64,000 nucleotides of DNA from Agrypnia vestita (GCA_016648135.1 JADDOH010010129.1:61048-125047); one strand, 5' to 3'; positions 46,453 to 58,404 are shown, counted from the first letter of the stretch. The notes: generated by a model from the letters alone, not told the origin. Translations and numbers: made by a program.

Positions 46453-46998
46453 ACCAGTTGGTACAGTCCATACATATTATTATCACCTACATAATATTGT
46501 ACATTCCGACACTACAATTTCAAAATACTGAATAAAAACGATTTTGTTCATACATGTCAAAAAACACACGCACTGACCTAGGAAGTTTTCAGTTTAACCT
46601 ATTATAAGCCAAGTTCATACAACAAACAGGCCCTAATTGTTTAGTGAAATACCTCCAGTGTACGCATTAACGGGAACATAGCACTCAAAAAAGATACGAA
46701 ACGCTTTCACTGCGAAGTTGGAGATTTTGAAATTTGCGCTATTAATCACTTAGGTCAGATGCCCTCGACAATGCTGAAGATCAAGCGGGGGATGCTGCGC
46801 CGGGAAGATGGGGGACGCCACCCCCCAGCACTTTTCAGCACTCGCCCGCGGTAACGAGCAAACAATACCGGAGTGATCGGCTACAAAGCTGTTAAAAAAA
46901 AAAACGTGGTTGTGTCTCAACTTTCCAACGGGCAACATTTAAATCAGAAACATTAGATTGATGCTTGATTATCCTCCGTTTTTCACGTTTCATTTTTC
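46453..46998. other. Intron; GC-rich patch at 46755-46880
   Basis: The patch (tcaagcgggggatgctgcgc..caccccccagc) is unclassified. It gives no protein match. Confidence 0.35.
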
Positions 46999-47262
46999 GG
47001 AATATTTTGAGTATGTCCAAATTTTTCAAGAACACATTACTGGATTTTATTTATCTCCAGGGGTAAATCATTAATCGAGATATATTACAGATATCTCATA
47101 GAGAGGAAGCTATATTTTTATATGGGAAAGTAGGTATGGAAGTCTCTGTGTTCATAGGGCCTATACGGCTGGCTTAAGTGATCAATTTACACAATGTAAC
47201 GTTCACCATTTTCACCCATGATAAAATAACACATCTTTCAAATTTTTGGAAGTTGTGTATAT
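46999..47262. mobile_element. FB-1 remnant H (reverse orientation)
   Basis: Starts at the tail (gaatattttgagtatgtcc, actggatttta, atcattaatc), then arm words atatctcatagagagg and gggaaagtaggta. Diverged and truncated. Confidence 0.65.
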
Positions 47263-47420
47263 TTAAGTTAAAGTTAAGCCAAAATTAAGATGTAGTGACA
47301 ACGTCCTCCGAGATATCTCGGCCTTAGAGCTTCGAAACTGGAGAGAGCTGGCACTAGACCGAGATGAGTGGAGGAAAATTATTGAGGAGGCCAAGACCCA
47401 CCAAGGGTTGTAGTGCCAAT
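47258..47420 (+). pseudogene. LINE 3' end
   Basis: The plus frame reads KLRCSDNVLRDISALELRNW, RELALDRDEWRKIIEEAKTH, QGL-stop, then a gatgaatgat tail. Same family as 24000-24140 and 60228-60615. Confidence 0.75.
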
Positions 47421-48311
47421 AATGATGAATGATATATTTAAGTTTTACAACCCGTTTCATATGTATGTTGTAATTATCATTAGTGCGACCGCCATCCAAA
47501 GCTTTATCATTCCCTTAATTAACCACAATTGTCACTTAGCAATATCTTTTATATGTGTGTTTTGTTTTGTCTATCCAGTACTGCGTTCTGAACAATTCGG
47601 ACGAAATCAAAATGTTCTGACTATTCAAATTAGACTATTCAAAACTACCCTGATTGATACTGTCAAATTTCTCTGTATATAATAAATCTATTACAAAATT
47701 GTGTTGTACTTTCTAAAGAAAAAACAGAGCGAGAACGCAAAAATCTTCTCGAAACCCTTTTATGGAGTTTAATGGAATTTTTCCAGACAGGTAAAAAAAA
47801 GAATCTGAAAAAAAAAAACGTAATTAAAATCCAATCAAGGGTTAGAGGTGGAAGGCGCTCGGAGGGGGATGAAGCGGTCGGGGGGGATGAAGCGGTAGGG
47901 GGGGAAGTGCGTCGAGTTGCGGATTTGATTGATTCCATTAATTAATAAAAAAAAAAGCAAACTCCACCCCTCGCATATCGTGATGGGTCGCTAGTAAAAT
48001 TTGCAATTATTTATCAAATTGAATATTGAATATGAACGATTGAATATTGTTTAACTTTGTTTATTATTCCATGATAATTTCACAATAAAATAACTATTTT
48101 CAGAAACAAGGTACAAAGCAAGAATTATTCAAATAAATACTGCATACAAAGTAAGAAAGACACGGTGCGAAGCGAAAGATTAAGTATTATAGCAACAATT
48201 ATTGACATTAGTAAGTTAAAGTAAGCATTAGTAAATAAATAGAATGTAAAAAAAGAAAGAAGAGATTCGATGCGAAAAAAGTAAGTATTAACATAAAAAT
48301 TATATCATATA
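47421..48311. other. Intron; short G-rich tandem repeat
   Basis: 47860-47920 repeats gatgaagcggt(c/a)gggggg about three times. No other feature. Confidence 0.4.
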
Positions 48312-48985
48312 ATCGGCCCGATTCTGAAAATAGCAATGTCTGGATCTTTAAGATCTTTATCCCAACACTTAATAGACGATAATAAAAATTAAAAATGTCC
48401 AGAGCAGATTTTGGAATTCTACGGCGCAAATACACTGTATTAAAAGATGATATAAGAAAGATTGTTTCTTTTCATTTCAACGTATTCATTTCTTTACGTA
48501 TTCATTTCTTCATCCACAGCGTCCTGATGAAATATTTGGCGTTACCGCGTATTCAAATCTTCCCATCTTAAAATTTGACAGATAACAAATTTACATATTT
48601 CTCCCTCCCTCTATATCTATCTCACGTAGAAACTTACAGAAACAAACACCGACGTAAAGATGAGTCTCGTTTATTTTTAATTTTTATTATCGTCTATTAA
48701 GTGTTGGGATAAAGATCTCAAAGATCCAGACATAACTGTCAAATGTCAAGATGGGAATATTTGAATACGCGGTAACGCCGAATATTCCATCAGGACGCTG
48801 TGGATGAAGAAATGAATACGTTTGTAAGAAACAATCTTTCTTATATCATCTTTTAATACAGTGTACCTATTTGAGCCGTAGAATTCTAAAATCCGCTCTG
48901 GACATTTTTAATTTTTATTATCGTCTATTAAGTGTTGGGATAAAGATCTTAAAGATCCAGACATTGCTATTTTCAGAATACGGAT
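48312..48985. mobile_element. Foldback FB-2, copy 2
   Basis: Inverted arms tctgaaaatagcaatgtctg..tattatcgtctattaagtg and complement. Outer ends ATCGGCCCGATTC (left) and ATCCGTATTC (right, minus strand) are the reverse order of copy 1 at 17894. An additional half-arm is repeated near 48685-48730. Confidence 0.75.
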
Positions 48986-48999
48986 GAATAACGGCTTTG

Positions 49000-50460
49000 G
49001 CGAGCTGTGGCATATCGATTATGAGGGACCAGTATTTTTCTGCAATATACATCAATGCTGGATGCTGGAGTAAGGCGGGCTTCCAGGATAAGGATATTCT
49101 GGGAGCTGTATATCCTTTGCCTCATTCCTGCCATCCTGGATCTTATGAGGGCTGCAAAGTTGATAACTCGCCCCTCCGTGAACATACCGGAAGCGCTGCA
49201 ATGTCTAAGAAGGCCAAGCATCATACGGAAGGCGTTGTTATATTGTATGCGAAGTATTTCTATGCTGCTCTTTTTATAATTTGTCCAGAGTTCACATGTA
49301 TACAACGTTGCACAGAAGGCAAGGAAGAGCGTTCTTTTTATAGCAGTATTATAAAAGCAAAACCTTCTACATATGTTCGCTTGTACACTGAGAACTCGTC
49401 TTTGCCAATCAATATCATCGTCGTCGTAGATCCGTCCGAATATTCAAACTCGAATATATTCGCCTGTTTTTAAATATTCGTTATTCGAATACTTCAAAAA
49501 GTATTCGTGAAGTATTCGTTCAAAGCTTTACGAACTCTGAAAGTCATTTGCAATTGGCTATATAATGAAGTCGTAAACGCCGTAAATTGTCGGACGTCTA
49601 TTGCATTTGCCTTTTTTTTAAAGTCATGATTATCTTGATAGTTTTATTACAATAAGCACTTGCGGTGGAGTCAACAATGGAGTCGGCTTTTTCATAAGTA
49701 CTTGAGCCGACAAACAAGAAGTTATATACAAAATAATTTTAAAAAACTTTCACGTGGGATGTGAGATATGAAGTAATATAAACATATCTAAAATTTTGTC
49801 AGTTATCGAGAGAATACTGACTCGTCTGTATCTAATTTTTTATTGTTTTTATATATGTATATTTACAAAATTGAAATATATTTTTTTGTGTTTTTTTAAA
49901 AAAATTATATTTCTAAATTCAAAATTTTTTTTTCAATATATTTTTTCTTGTTCTTTTATAACATATACTTAAAAAAATTAATATATATAAATTCTCTACA
50001 ATTATTATGGTTTTTTATAATATATAGAATGTATTTATCTGTAGTTATCATCCAAAGTAAATTATTCCATTCTTAAAAATTTTTCGAATATATTAGAATA
50101 ATCGAATATATTATCATTAACTATTCGATATTCAAATAGTTGGAATCACGAATATTTGGAGGCTATAGTCGTCATCCATTAGGTTATCGGTAATAATGTG
50201 TCCTAGGCATTTTGTTCTTTCAGCCACCTTCAGGATCACACCGTTTAGGGTAACTGGAGGAATACTTTTTGGGCCCCGACCATACCTTATAACCGACAGT
50301 GCTGTGTTGTTAGGGTTACACAGCATGTTTGTTTCTTCAGCAGGTCTTTACAGACCTTTAGAACTTATAGGCTCTTATAGACGGTGCCATCGTCCCATAT
50401 CGTCAGCATAACTGATGTTGTTTAGACACTATCCTTCGATATGACAGCCTACCCCTGCAT
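49000..50460 (-). pseudogene. LINE RT thumb and C-terminus, interrupted by an insertion
   Basis: Minus strand 50460-50173 encodes MLCNPNNTALSVIRYGRGPK, VTLNGVILKVAERTKCLGHI, ITDNLMDD. After the insertion, 49425-49000 continues DDDIDWQRRVLSVQANICRR, LYTCELWTNYKKSSIEILRI, QYNNAFRMMLGLLRHCSASG, MFTEGRV. The frame is nearly intact across the join, showing an inserted segment at about 49426-50172. Confidence 0.75.
49426..50172. mobile_element. Insertion rich in attcgaat words, hAT-like ends
   Basis: Begins tagatccgtccgaatattc and ends gaatatttggaggcta. The ends are roughly inverted (TAG..CC..CC.AATATTC). Flanks tcgtcgtcg / gtcgtcatc could be a diverged 8-bp duplication. The interior is A/T-rich with repeated (at)attcg(aa) words. 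Confidence 0.55.
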
Positions 50461-50463
50461 TGT

Positions 50464-51315
50464 TTAAGCCATGTATTCACTAGGGGACAAATCGCGAAAT
50501 ATTCCTCGCGGCATGTCGCATCAATATCTACACTCATGTTTCGGGGACAATGACGTGGTCATTTGACGTGTACATACCGGGACTCGCATATCACTTGTCG
50601 CCCAGTGGGGTTATGTTGACAGCTGCGTATCTATTTACACTAGCCGCCCGATGAGGTTAGGATGACAGCTGCGTATCTATTTATTTTAACGAGTTTATCG
50701 AAACGTAAGAGGAGAAAAAGGTGGTAGGTGCGAAATTATTTACTGCAAAGAGAAATAAGGATGGATATTCTATGCGATCTTCGAATGTCTGACGGATTTT
50801 TTGTCAATTTTACTCGACAATAACTGATTTTGACAATTTATTACAAATCGGGTAATAACAACATAATAGTAAAACAACATAAGTAACAACAATATAAGTA
50901 AAAACAAATAAAAATCGGGCCTTCCATAGCCAAGCAAGACAATATTAAGGAACGCTGTTGGCCCTCACATCATTTTATTTTTATATTCACGGTTTGAAGT
51001 GTCCCACAAAATTGTACGGCGATGAGTTGGAGAACAATAATTTCGTTTCCCCACATTAATTTTAATGTCAGTTAACAGATACAACGCATGCGCATTCACT
51101 TGTAAACATGCCACGTGATACTGACGCGCAGCCCGATGTCCCCGTGAGCTCGCTCGAGTACCGTGCGCATGGCAACGTTTCCGCGGCACGTAGAAATGCC
51201 CCGCTATGTTGTGCGCGACGTCACGGAACAGTGCGCGACGTTGCAACGTCACGTAGACTCTATGCCGCGCGTGATGTTGAGAGATAATTTATCCCCTAGT
51301 GAATACATGGCTTTA
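50464..51315. mobile_element. TIR element with TTAA-type flanks, copy 2
   Basis: Termini GCCATGTATTCACTAGGGGA and complement, flanked by TTAA (50464-50467) and TTTA (51312-51315); element 50468-51311. Closely related to 17488-18978 but without the nested FB-2 and with two 46-bp tandem units, not three. Confidence 0.8.
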
Positions 51316-52324
51316 GCCTTTGAGTAAGCTCGTCCATGTAAAGGTAAAAGAATCGGGGTAATATATATGATAATATAGCCCACCGTACTTTTACAGCATC
51401 GATATTCGTAGCATGACGTAAGTCAATTTATTTTAAATTTTCATGACCAAAATTTTAAAGATACACCAGGAAAAGAGTTGTACCAAAGTTGTTGGTCATT
51501 GGCAAACAAAGGGTGATTAATTAAACACAGGGTGGCAGTATTTTTATTTTTAGCACAGCGAGTTATTGGTCAGGGCGCTCGAATTCGCCATCAGGGGAAA
51601 GTTGTTTTAACGATGAAAAAAAAAACAATTTACTAATGCTTGGGGTGAGCAGAATAGAAATTAAATGTTTTAGACATTCATTTAGAAGACGGAGAAATAT
51701 TATTATATAAACTCGGGAAATGTAAGGAATTGCTTCAGCCGATTGTCAATAGAATTGAATATTGAATTGAATAAATATTAAGTAAACTGTTTCAATAATT
51801 ACATAATATAAAATAATTTTATTTAGGTGTCAATCTTCCTGAGTTTTATTATTTATATAGCGCTAACCAGTTTTGAAAAGTATTCGTGCATGATAGAGAT
51901 ATTTTTTTATTTCATTTTATTTATTCGTTTTTTTCACATAAATAAATATAATTTAACGTTTAAAATAAGGAAAAAATTTATTCTACTACCTCATCTACTA
52001 CTACTATCAGAGACTCGTGTATAGAGAAGTATTGCAGGTATAAAGTATAAATATGCATTAATCTACTTAGATTTACTTAGATAGGTACTTACCTAGTACA
52101 AAATAAAACTAAATGTATAACAATGATTATATACAAAGAAATATTATGTTAGTAAGAAGTAATAGTAGCCTATAATTCTGTTTTTATTTGATGATAATAG
52201 AAGGAGCAATTTGTTGTGAACTGACATTTTGATCATATCATGACCATAATGTGTCTAGTAGGTGTTTTATATCTGTTTTTTGGTTTCAATTTTAAATTTA
52301 TTCTGTTATTTTTCTGATTTTTTT
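51316..52324. other. AT-rich intron, nothing recognised
   Basis: No feature seen. Confidence 0.4.
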
Positions 52325-52690
52325 TGGGTCACAATCCTAGGATTGGTCTGCAACAAGCAATCGCTTTCTCCACTCCTCTCTGTCACCTGCCAGCCTCTTC
52401 ATTTCTTGGTAGGTGTTACAGCGCACATCTCCGATAATCTGGTCTACGTAGCTTAATCTCGGGCGGCCTCTACTATTGTTGCCTTCAACATTTCCCTCGA
52501 CGATGGTAAAAAGCAGTCTCGGATGCCTTATATTATGGCCTATCCAAATTGCTCAGGAGTCGCCTCTTTTCTCCCACCCTGCTCAACACCTCGTCACTTC
52601 GGATATGTTCTGACCTTAGAGTATATACAATATATTGTTTGTATATACTCTAAGGTTCTGACCAATGGATCCTCGCCATGCGCCTGTAGC
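52325..52690 (-). pseudogene. LINE 3' end
   Basis: The minus strand reads RCNTYQEMKRLAGDREEWRK, RLLVADQS-stop, close in pattern to the end of 37215-37705. Upstream minus sequence (GRP.LSYVDQIIGD-like) agrees. A local palindrome of tatactctaaggt flanks 52618-52655. Confidence 0.7.
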
Positions 52691-52761
52691 ACCACATCTC
52701 AAATAATTTAATACCAATGGGGTTGTGTTAAAATTAAATTTTCGTATGTTAAGTGTGCCTC

Positions 52762-52912
52762 TTTGGCCCGGTTGTTTCAAGTTCGATCAAAGTAAGCGGT
52801 CGATTAAAGCATAGATTTTTACGAAAACGGATCGTCTGATTGGTGGAGAACGTAAAAATCTATGCTTTAAAAGAACGCTTACTTTAATCCAACTTGAAAC
52901 AACCGGCCCTTA
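52762..52912. mobile_element. PIF/Harbinger-like mini-foldback, copy 3
   Basis: A 145-bp palindrome with GGCCCGGTTGTTTCAA ends and the same core as copies 1 and 2; flanks TTT/TTA. Confidence 0.8.
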
Positions 52913-54424
52913 ATCTCGTAGATGAAAATTGTTTCTCGTATTTAATGCATTTTTAATTTAAAAAATTTGGACTATTGATTTTTTTGTATATATCTAGTAT
53001 TTTTAGTACCTTGAATTCTTTATGTAGTTGGGCACGTGGGTAATCATTTTTTTTCTTAACAATTATTGTAATTATCATTTTTTGGGTAGTTTCTAATTTA
53101 GATATAGTGATTTTATATGACTCCCCCATCTGATAATACCGTACTATATTTAGGATTGAACAAAAGCGTAATACATTATTTTAAGATTTTTCGGTGATAG
53201 AATAGTCTTAAAATGTGGAATCAGTTTTTTTAATTTTGTTGATAAGACCAATTATATGTTTTTTCCACTTAAAATATTATGTATTATGATTCCAAGGTAT
53301 TTAATATTATCTTTTTCTTCAATTGATGCTATAAATGCAATAAAACTAAAGTTAAAAAATAATAGGTTTCCCAAGAAATTCCACTGATTCTCGCATACAT
53401 CGTTTGAAAATTATTTCACTGCGAAATAGATATATAATATTTAACCTGAATTATAATTATAAGATTTCAAGAGGTCCGTGAGTTCCTTTTATTTACGGGA
53501 AACACTGCCTTAAGGTATTTTAATGGTCTTTTCTCGTCAAATCATATAACACACTTAAGGAATGTGAACCATTCAAAATTTCTTACAAATTAATTACAAG
53601 CAATCTTCTTTAAATAATACATCCGCTGAAAAATAAATGATACAATAATTAATACTGACACGTGTTCACCGATGTTGATTTTGAGAAAAACATTTTAGTA
53701 TATGAAATACTAATTATTTGGAAATGTTAATACGGCACTTTTGTATATCAGAACTATCTGGAATGTTCGCCCCCGAAAATTATCATTTAAAAAATTGCAC
53801 CGTATTGTTCAACTCGCTGATTGTGCATTTAGATGGCAGAAACTTCAATTTGTACAGGCCTGGCGCATGGTGATGAGCTATATATAGCTGCGCCATTGCT
53901 AGGCCGCTCCCACGCTTTTCTAGATTATTTGAGAATGTTACTAATGTTTCTAGATGCTTCTTTTTCTTCATTTTTGCGCGCAGCAGGGATCAGTGTAACC
54001 TTTGATAGTTATTCCATCTATTTTTTTCCAAGATTCATATTTATCCTACGCGATGGTTTTTCATTAGTCCATTTGACACACTAATTATAATTCTGAGTAG
54101 ATGTATTTTTAATTGATAAATGAAATAAATGTTGGATGTTTTTTTAGAAAATTATTTTTTTATACGGAAATTAAGAAAATATGCAGTTTGTATTAAAATT
54201 GTTTATTTTAAGTTACAAAAATCAACCAAACTCTTTTTTTATTAAGATTCTTATTAAGTCTTAATTTTTTTTATTAAGTATTAATTTTTTTTATTAAAGT
54301 GACGAAATAAATATATTTTTTTTTTTAACCAAATCAATCATAAATAGTAATAACTAAAATATTAAAAAAAACATATACCCGCGTGAAACAGTCATCCTTT
54401 TCAACGTCCTTTCGTCCTATCATT
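52913..54424. other. AT-rich intron, nothing recognised
   Basis: Mostly low-complexity A/T sequence. The ORF at 53833-54084 has no recognisable similarity. Confidence 0.4.
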
Positions 54425-54775
54425 GATAACAACATTATTAGGTATTTTAGCTTTCTTGATAAACTAGACACTAGGAGCATAGTGACGGACTTTCTCTTTT
54501 CACAAAAATTAATAAACGGAACTATTGACTGTCCTCATCTATAAAAACGTATTTGCTTGCGTGTTCCATCTCGAGTAACTAGAATTCATGCAGGTTTTGC
54601 TGTGAAAACTGTAGCTACCAAATACGTTTTTAATTCTCCACTGCAAAGGCTTCCTAGACAAGCGAATAAATACGAGCAACTTGACGTTTTTGCCACCAAC
54701 TATATAATATTTAAACATATTTTAAATGGTGTATTGAAAGACTACTAGTATTCGTCAGATTGGACTTAAATAAGT
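54425..54775 (+). pseudogene. LINE C-terminus
   Basis: Plus frames give LINGTIDCPHL, a stop, then RVPSRVTRIHAGFAVKTVAT, KYVFNSPLQRLPRQANKYEQ and FKHILNGVLKDY-stop. Same family as 40560-40825. A T-rich stretch with tatttactt words (54835-55030) is its 3' UTR. Confidence 0.75.
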
Positions 54776-55585
54776 GGATTGTATTTCAGTTGTTGATGGG
54801 GTGAGATAACAAACCGTTATGTAAAATTGTTATTATATTATACTTTACTTAACTTGCGCTATTGCTTTCTACTTTAATTTTATTATTTTTATTATATTAT
54901 ACTTTCTTTTGCTATGTACTTGATTTTTACTTTATATTATATTTACTTTTAGTATTATGCTTTAACTGCTATGTATTTGCTTTCCATTTCATATTATTAC
55001 ATTTTCTTGTTTATATCTCATGGGCAATCATTACGTTTTGTTAGAAGTATTCATTTATTTAATGTACACTATACCTTATTGTTTATAAAAGCCCCGAAGG
55101 ACGTTAATTAATAAATATACAAAATATCGGCCCTACACTTTCGACGCCCAATTCGGCAATATTTTTTGCCCAAGTGATTATATTACGTTTTACTAAACAT
55201 GTCATATTGCTTTCTACTTAATATTATTATATTTTCTCGTGTATATTTCATGGGCAATCACTGTGTATTGTTAAAAGTATTATGTAGTTTAATGTACATG
55301 TAAGAAAGTAAATCTCCCGCGCGCAGCGGCAGGCGTGGAGGGGACGCGCGGAACCGGCGCGTCACCGTCAGCGGTGGCCGCGACGGGCACTTGAAATTCG
55401 GCAGGCCGTACAGTCTAGTTTTATAAGAGAAAATCCATCGTTTAGAATTTACCTACGCGTATTTATATTGACGCCTGCCCTCTTCCTGAAAACCCAACTA
55501 ACAGTACACTATACCTTATTGTTCGCGAGAGCCTGAAGGGCGTCAGTCAATAAATAAAGAAGTAAGGTGTAGGGTAGGTACTCAC
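54776..55585. other. Intron: LINE 3' UTR and a GC-rich block
   Basis: 55310-55400 (ctcccgcgcgcagcggcagg..) is GC-rich with no protein reading. cactataccttattgttt.. repeats at 55067 and 55505. Confidence 0.35.
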
Positions 55586-55773
55586 CGATGCTGGTGTCGT
55601 AGGCGTGCAGGTACTCCGAGGTCATGAACTGGCTGACGAGCGAGGACTTGCCGACGCCGGGCGCGCCCAGCACGAGCACGCGGTAGGGCGCGGGCGGCGG
55701 CGCGCTGGCCGAGGACTCCCGCGAGCTGGCCAGGCTGGGCGGCGCCGACGCGCGCGGCGCCAGGTGCTCCGTG
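55586..55773 (-). CDS. Rgk: RGK GTPase exon (P-loop)
   Basis: Acceptor GTGATTGCAG above 55773; donor GTGAGT from 55585 down. One base completes a codon, then 62 residues: TEHLAPRASAPPSLASSRES, SASAPPPAPYRVLVLGAPGV, GKSSLVSQFMTSEYLHAYDT, SI; the last base begins an Asp codon. RVLVLGAPGVGKSSL is beta1 plus the G1/P-loop (GxxxxGKS), which binds the GTP phosphates. FMTSEYLHAYD is the start of the switch I approach. The Ser/Ala/Pro-rich leader is typical of the RGK N-terminal extension. About 75% GC. Confidence 0.95.
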
Positions 55774-56868
55774 CTGCAATCACCAACACATTGTAACGAT
55801 ATTGACTTATTCAAATAGACATTGCTGAAAAATTATACGAAAAAAATTATCTGCTCACGATAAGGAGAAGCTCCACAATTTATAAATACTCTATAATCGC
55901 ATATTTGTCGGGTAAGTAGGTGCAGACGAGCCTTTATTGTTTCTGGATCGGAGCGGTAGGCCGCGCGTGTGGCGTGTACGTTACTTTTATTTTAACGGGA
56001 CGAGCCAACCATAGCGGTTGCCGGTGAGACAGACTGAGCCAATGAGAAACGTCCTAGAGAAGGTCATCGCTGCATGGTATATGATTCACGGACTAGGGCG
56101 GTTACAGGTGATGGTGCAATGGCGAGAGATTTGGACTATATAAGCCGTACGAATTTTGGTACTGCCCTTGAGTTTTCAGCTTCGACGTTGGCCGGAGGGC
56201 TATTGAAGAAGGAAGACAGAATTACCACCAGTGGCGCCGATAAATTAAATAAAACCATGAAGGAAGCCGGAGATTTATAATAATTCAAAAGAGACTCGAA
56301 ACAGTAAACACTGGCAAAACAGCTAAGCATTTCCAATATTATTTATTTCAATTGCCTTTTCTGAATGTTTTATGTACAGATATGAGATTTCAAAGTGGTT
56401 CAATTCAGTCGATGATTATTATATTAGGCTCTACGTTACACAAAGTACTTGGGTAACCGCGCCACATCGAGGAGTCCTAGATAACAACCACTAGACAAGA
56501 TTACTGGCCAAATTATATGTTAGACTATACGTAAACATAATTCGATCACAGTTCAATTCGGTAGCTTCGGGTTGCACATTCATAAGTTCGTTCAGTTAAT
56601 AAAGCCACACGTAAATAAATTTTAAGCATAGCTTTGAGCTTGCAAAAGCAGATCTCAAATAATACGTTAGACTTTTAATAAATAAACTTAAAGTAAAATA
56701 ATTTTGATTTAAACTTTCAAAAAAAAGCATCACCTACGAGCCCCGTTATAGACGCAGAACGTTACAACATCACCGGCAATAACACCCAATCCACTCAAAC
56801 CACGGTTTGTGGGGAACGCGATATTTATTTGTAAATTTTTACATATCTTTTCACTAAATTCCTTAAAT
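55774..56868. other. Upstream or intron; promoter/LTR-like block at 55970-56280
   Basis: A CCAAT word (agccaatgagaaac, 56036), a TATA word (ggactatataagcc, 56130) and a tggcgccgat word (56232), which resembles a retroelement primer-binding site, lie in plus-strand order. This could be an LTR relic or a cryptic promoter. No RGK 5' exon was recognised. Confidence 0.3.
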
Positions 56869-57011
56869 ACTAGCTGTGCCCGCGCCATAGAACTTTCGCC
56901 AACCTTCTAGAACATTCTCCTTCCAGAACTTTCAAAAAATTTATCGAGTGTACAGGAATCTTCTAGACACACCGACACATTCCGCCACTCGGTTTAGAAC
57001 CTTAAACAATT

Positions 57012-57055
57012 TTCCGGAATTTTCTAGAATCTTCTCTTTCCAGAACTTTCTAGAG
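57012..57055. promoter_or_regulatory. HSE-like array, left arm
   Basis: TTC-cg-GAA-tt-TTC-ta-GAA-tc-TTC is five perfectly spaced units (57012-57034), followed by TTC-ca-GAA-ct-TTC-ta-GAg. Alternating nGAAn units with 2-bp gaps define the heat-shock-factor site. More three-unit sites lie at 56907-56933. Confidence 0.65.
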
Positions 57056-57317
57056 CAGGTTTTTGCGGAACCTTCTAAACTCATCGACACAGTCAGCGCG
57101 CTTATTTTGAAACAATTTGAAGCATTTGCGGCCTTCCTATAACAAAATAATGTGCTAGAAAGCGCATTTTCGTCACCCACTCCCACCCACGCACAGCCAC
57201 CCTCACCAAACTCGCATATTTTCGATGTGACACCAAGGGATATCCACCACCATAACCACCGATGGGTGGTTGTTGCTGGTTGTGGAGAAAATTTGTCGAG
57301 TAGGGAAACACAGGTTT

Positions 57318-57887
57318 CTTATATATATATGATATAGAGATATATATAGATATATATATATATATATAGATATATATATATATATATATATCTATATAAT
57401 TATATATATATATATATATATATAAAACTGTGTTTCAGTCAAACAGATATTTTCCGAATCCATAACTTTTTTTGCTAGGTTAATAGCCAAACACACAAAA
57501 TTAATTTTTGAACTGAACTGTTCCGCAAGGAGCGTCTAGAAAAGATACTAATGTGCACTAATGTTGACGTTCAAGTTCAGACTGCGGTCTTAGCTCGGAA
57601 CGGTATCAGAGGTCTGCAGGAGGGGTCGTCTATTGTTCAATGACTATTCAACTTGATGAGGTAGTATTTTTTTTGTGTCGCAAGTTTTACAAAAAATTGA
57701 CTTTTGCTGTGGACATATATATATATATATAGATATATATAATATATATAGATATATATATATATATAATATATATATATATGTCCCAAGCCCCAGGTAA
57801 CTAATTGGGGAGATACAAGAATCGGAGCTGCGGCCGGCGTTTTTTCTACGTTCTGTTATATATATATATATATATATAATATATATA

Positions 57888-57932
<45 letters not shown>
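57318..57932. repeat. (TA)n / GATA microsatellites
   Basis: AT dinucleotide tracts with interspersed gata words at 57318-57425, 57715-57782 and 57857-57930 form the centre of the foldback. Confidence 0.9.
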
Positions 57933-57934
<2 letters not shown>

Positions 57935-58184
57935 AACCAGTGTTTCCCTATCCGCCAAGTTTTCTTCACAACCAGATACTACCACCCCCTGGTGGTTATG
58001 GTGGTGGATAGCCCTTGGTGCGAGTTTGGTGGGGGTGGCTGAGCGTGGGTGGGAGTGAGTGACGAAAATGTGCATTCTAGCACATTGTTTTCTTATGGGA
58101 AGGCCGCAAATGCTTCAGATTGTTTCAAAATAGGCGCGCTGACTGTGTCGATGAGTCAAGAAGGTTCCGGAAAAACCTGCTCTA

Positions 58185-58228
58185 GAAAGTTCTGGAAGGA
58201 GAAGGTTCTAGAAAATTCCCGAAAGTTC
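58185..58228. promoter_or_regulatory. HSE-like array, right arm
   Basis: GAA-ag-TTC-tg-GAA (58185-58197), then GAA-gg-TTC-ta-GAA-aa-TTC-cc-GAA-ag-TTC, six perfect units (58201-58228). Four-unit arrays follow at about 58294-58335. Confidence 0.65.
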
Positions 58229-58404
58229 TATAAGGTCCTAAACTGAGTGGTGGAATGTGTCGGTGTGTCTAGAAGGTTCCTGTACATTAGAATTTCTTGA
58301 AAGTTCTGGAAGGAGAATGTTCTAGAAGGTTCGCAAAAGTTCTATGACGATCCAAACAGTGTTCTAAAAATTTACGCGTGCGAAGCCGCGTGGGCACAGC
58401 TAGT

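Larger units (their letters stand above)
28093..55773 (-). other. Rgk: RGK-family small GTPase gene (5' incomplete)
   Basis: Five exons join without frame breaks (phases 2, 1, 0, 1, 2 at their 5' sides). They give about 256 residues covering the full G domain and C-terminus. RGK proteins are atypical Ras-like GTPases that bind voltage-gated calcium-channel beta subunits at the plasma membrane and reshape the cytoskeleton. Evidence: P-loop GAPGVGKSS, G4 NKAD, G5 ETS, no DxxG G3 motif, no CAAX box, and the RGK-specific tail SKSKSCENL. Introns are 15643, 3601, 4372 and 3293 bp and are full of transposons. The exons are far more GC-rich than the surroundings. No initiator exon was found, so it probably lies beyond 64000. 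Confidence 0.93.
56869..58404. mobile_element. Foldback element with heat-shock-element arrays
   Basis: The ends ACTAGCTGTGCCC and complement start imperfect arms of about 450 bp (56869-57310; 57925-58404). ACTAGCTGTGCCCGCG is a common terminus of abundant lepidopteran repeats. Both arms are crowded with alternating GAA/TTC pentamers. The centre has (ta/gata)n microsatellites. No transposase. Confidence 0.75.

Noticed and set aside
55605..55796. Arg/Gly-rich plus-strand frame opposite the P-loop exon
   Set aside because: Antisense of the P-loop exon; composition artefact.
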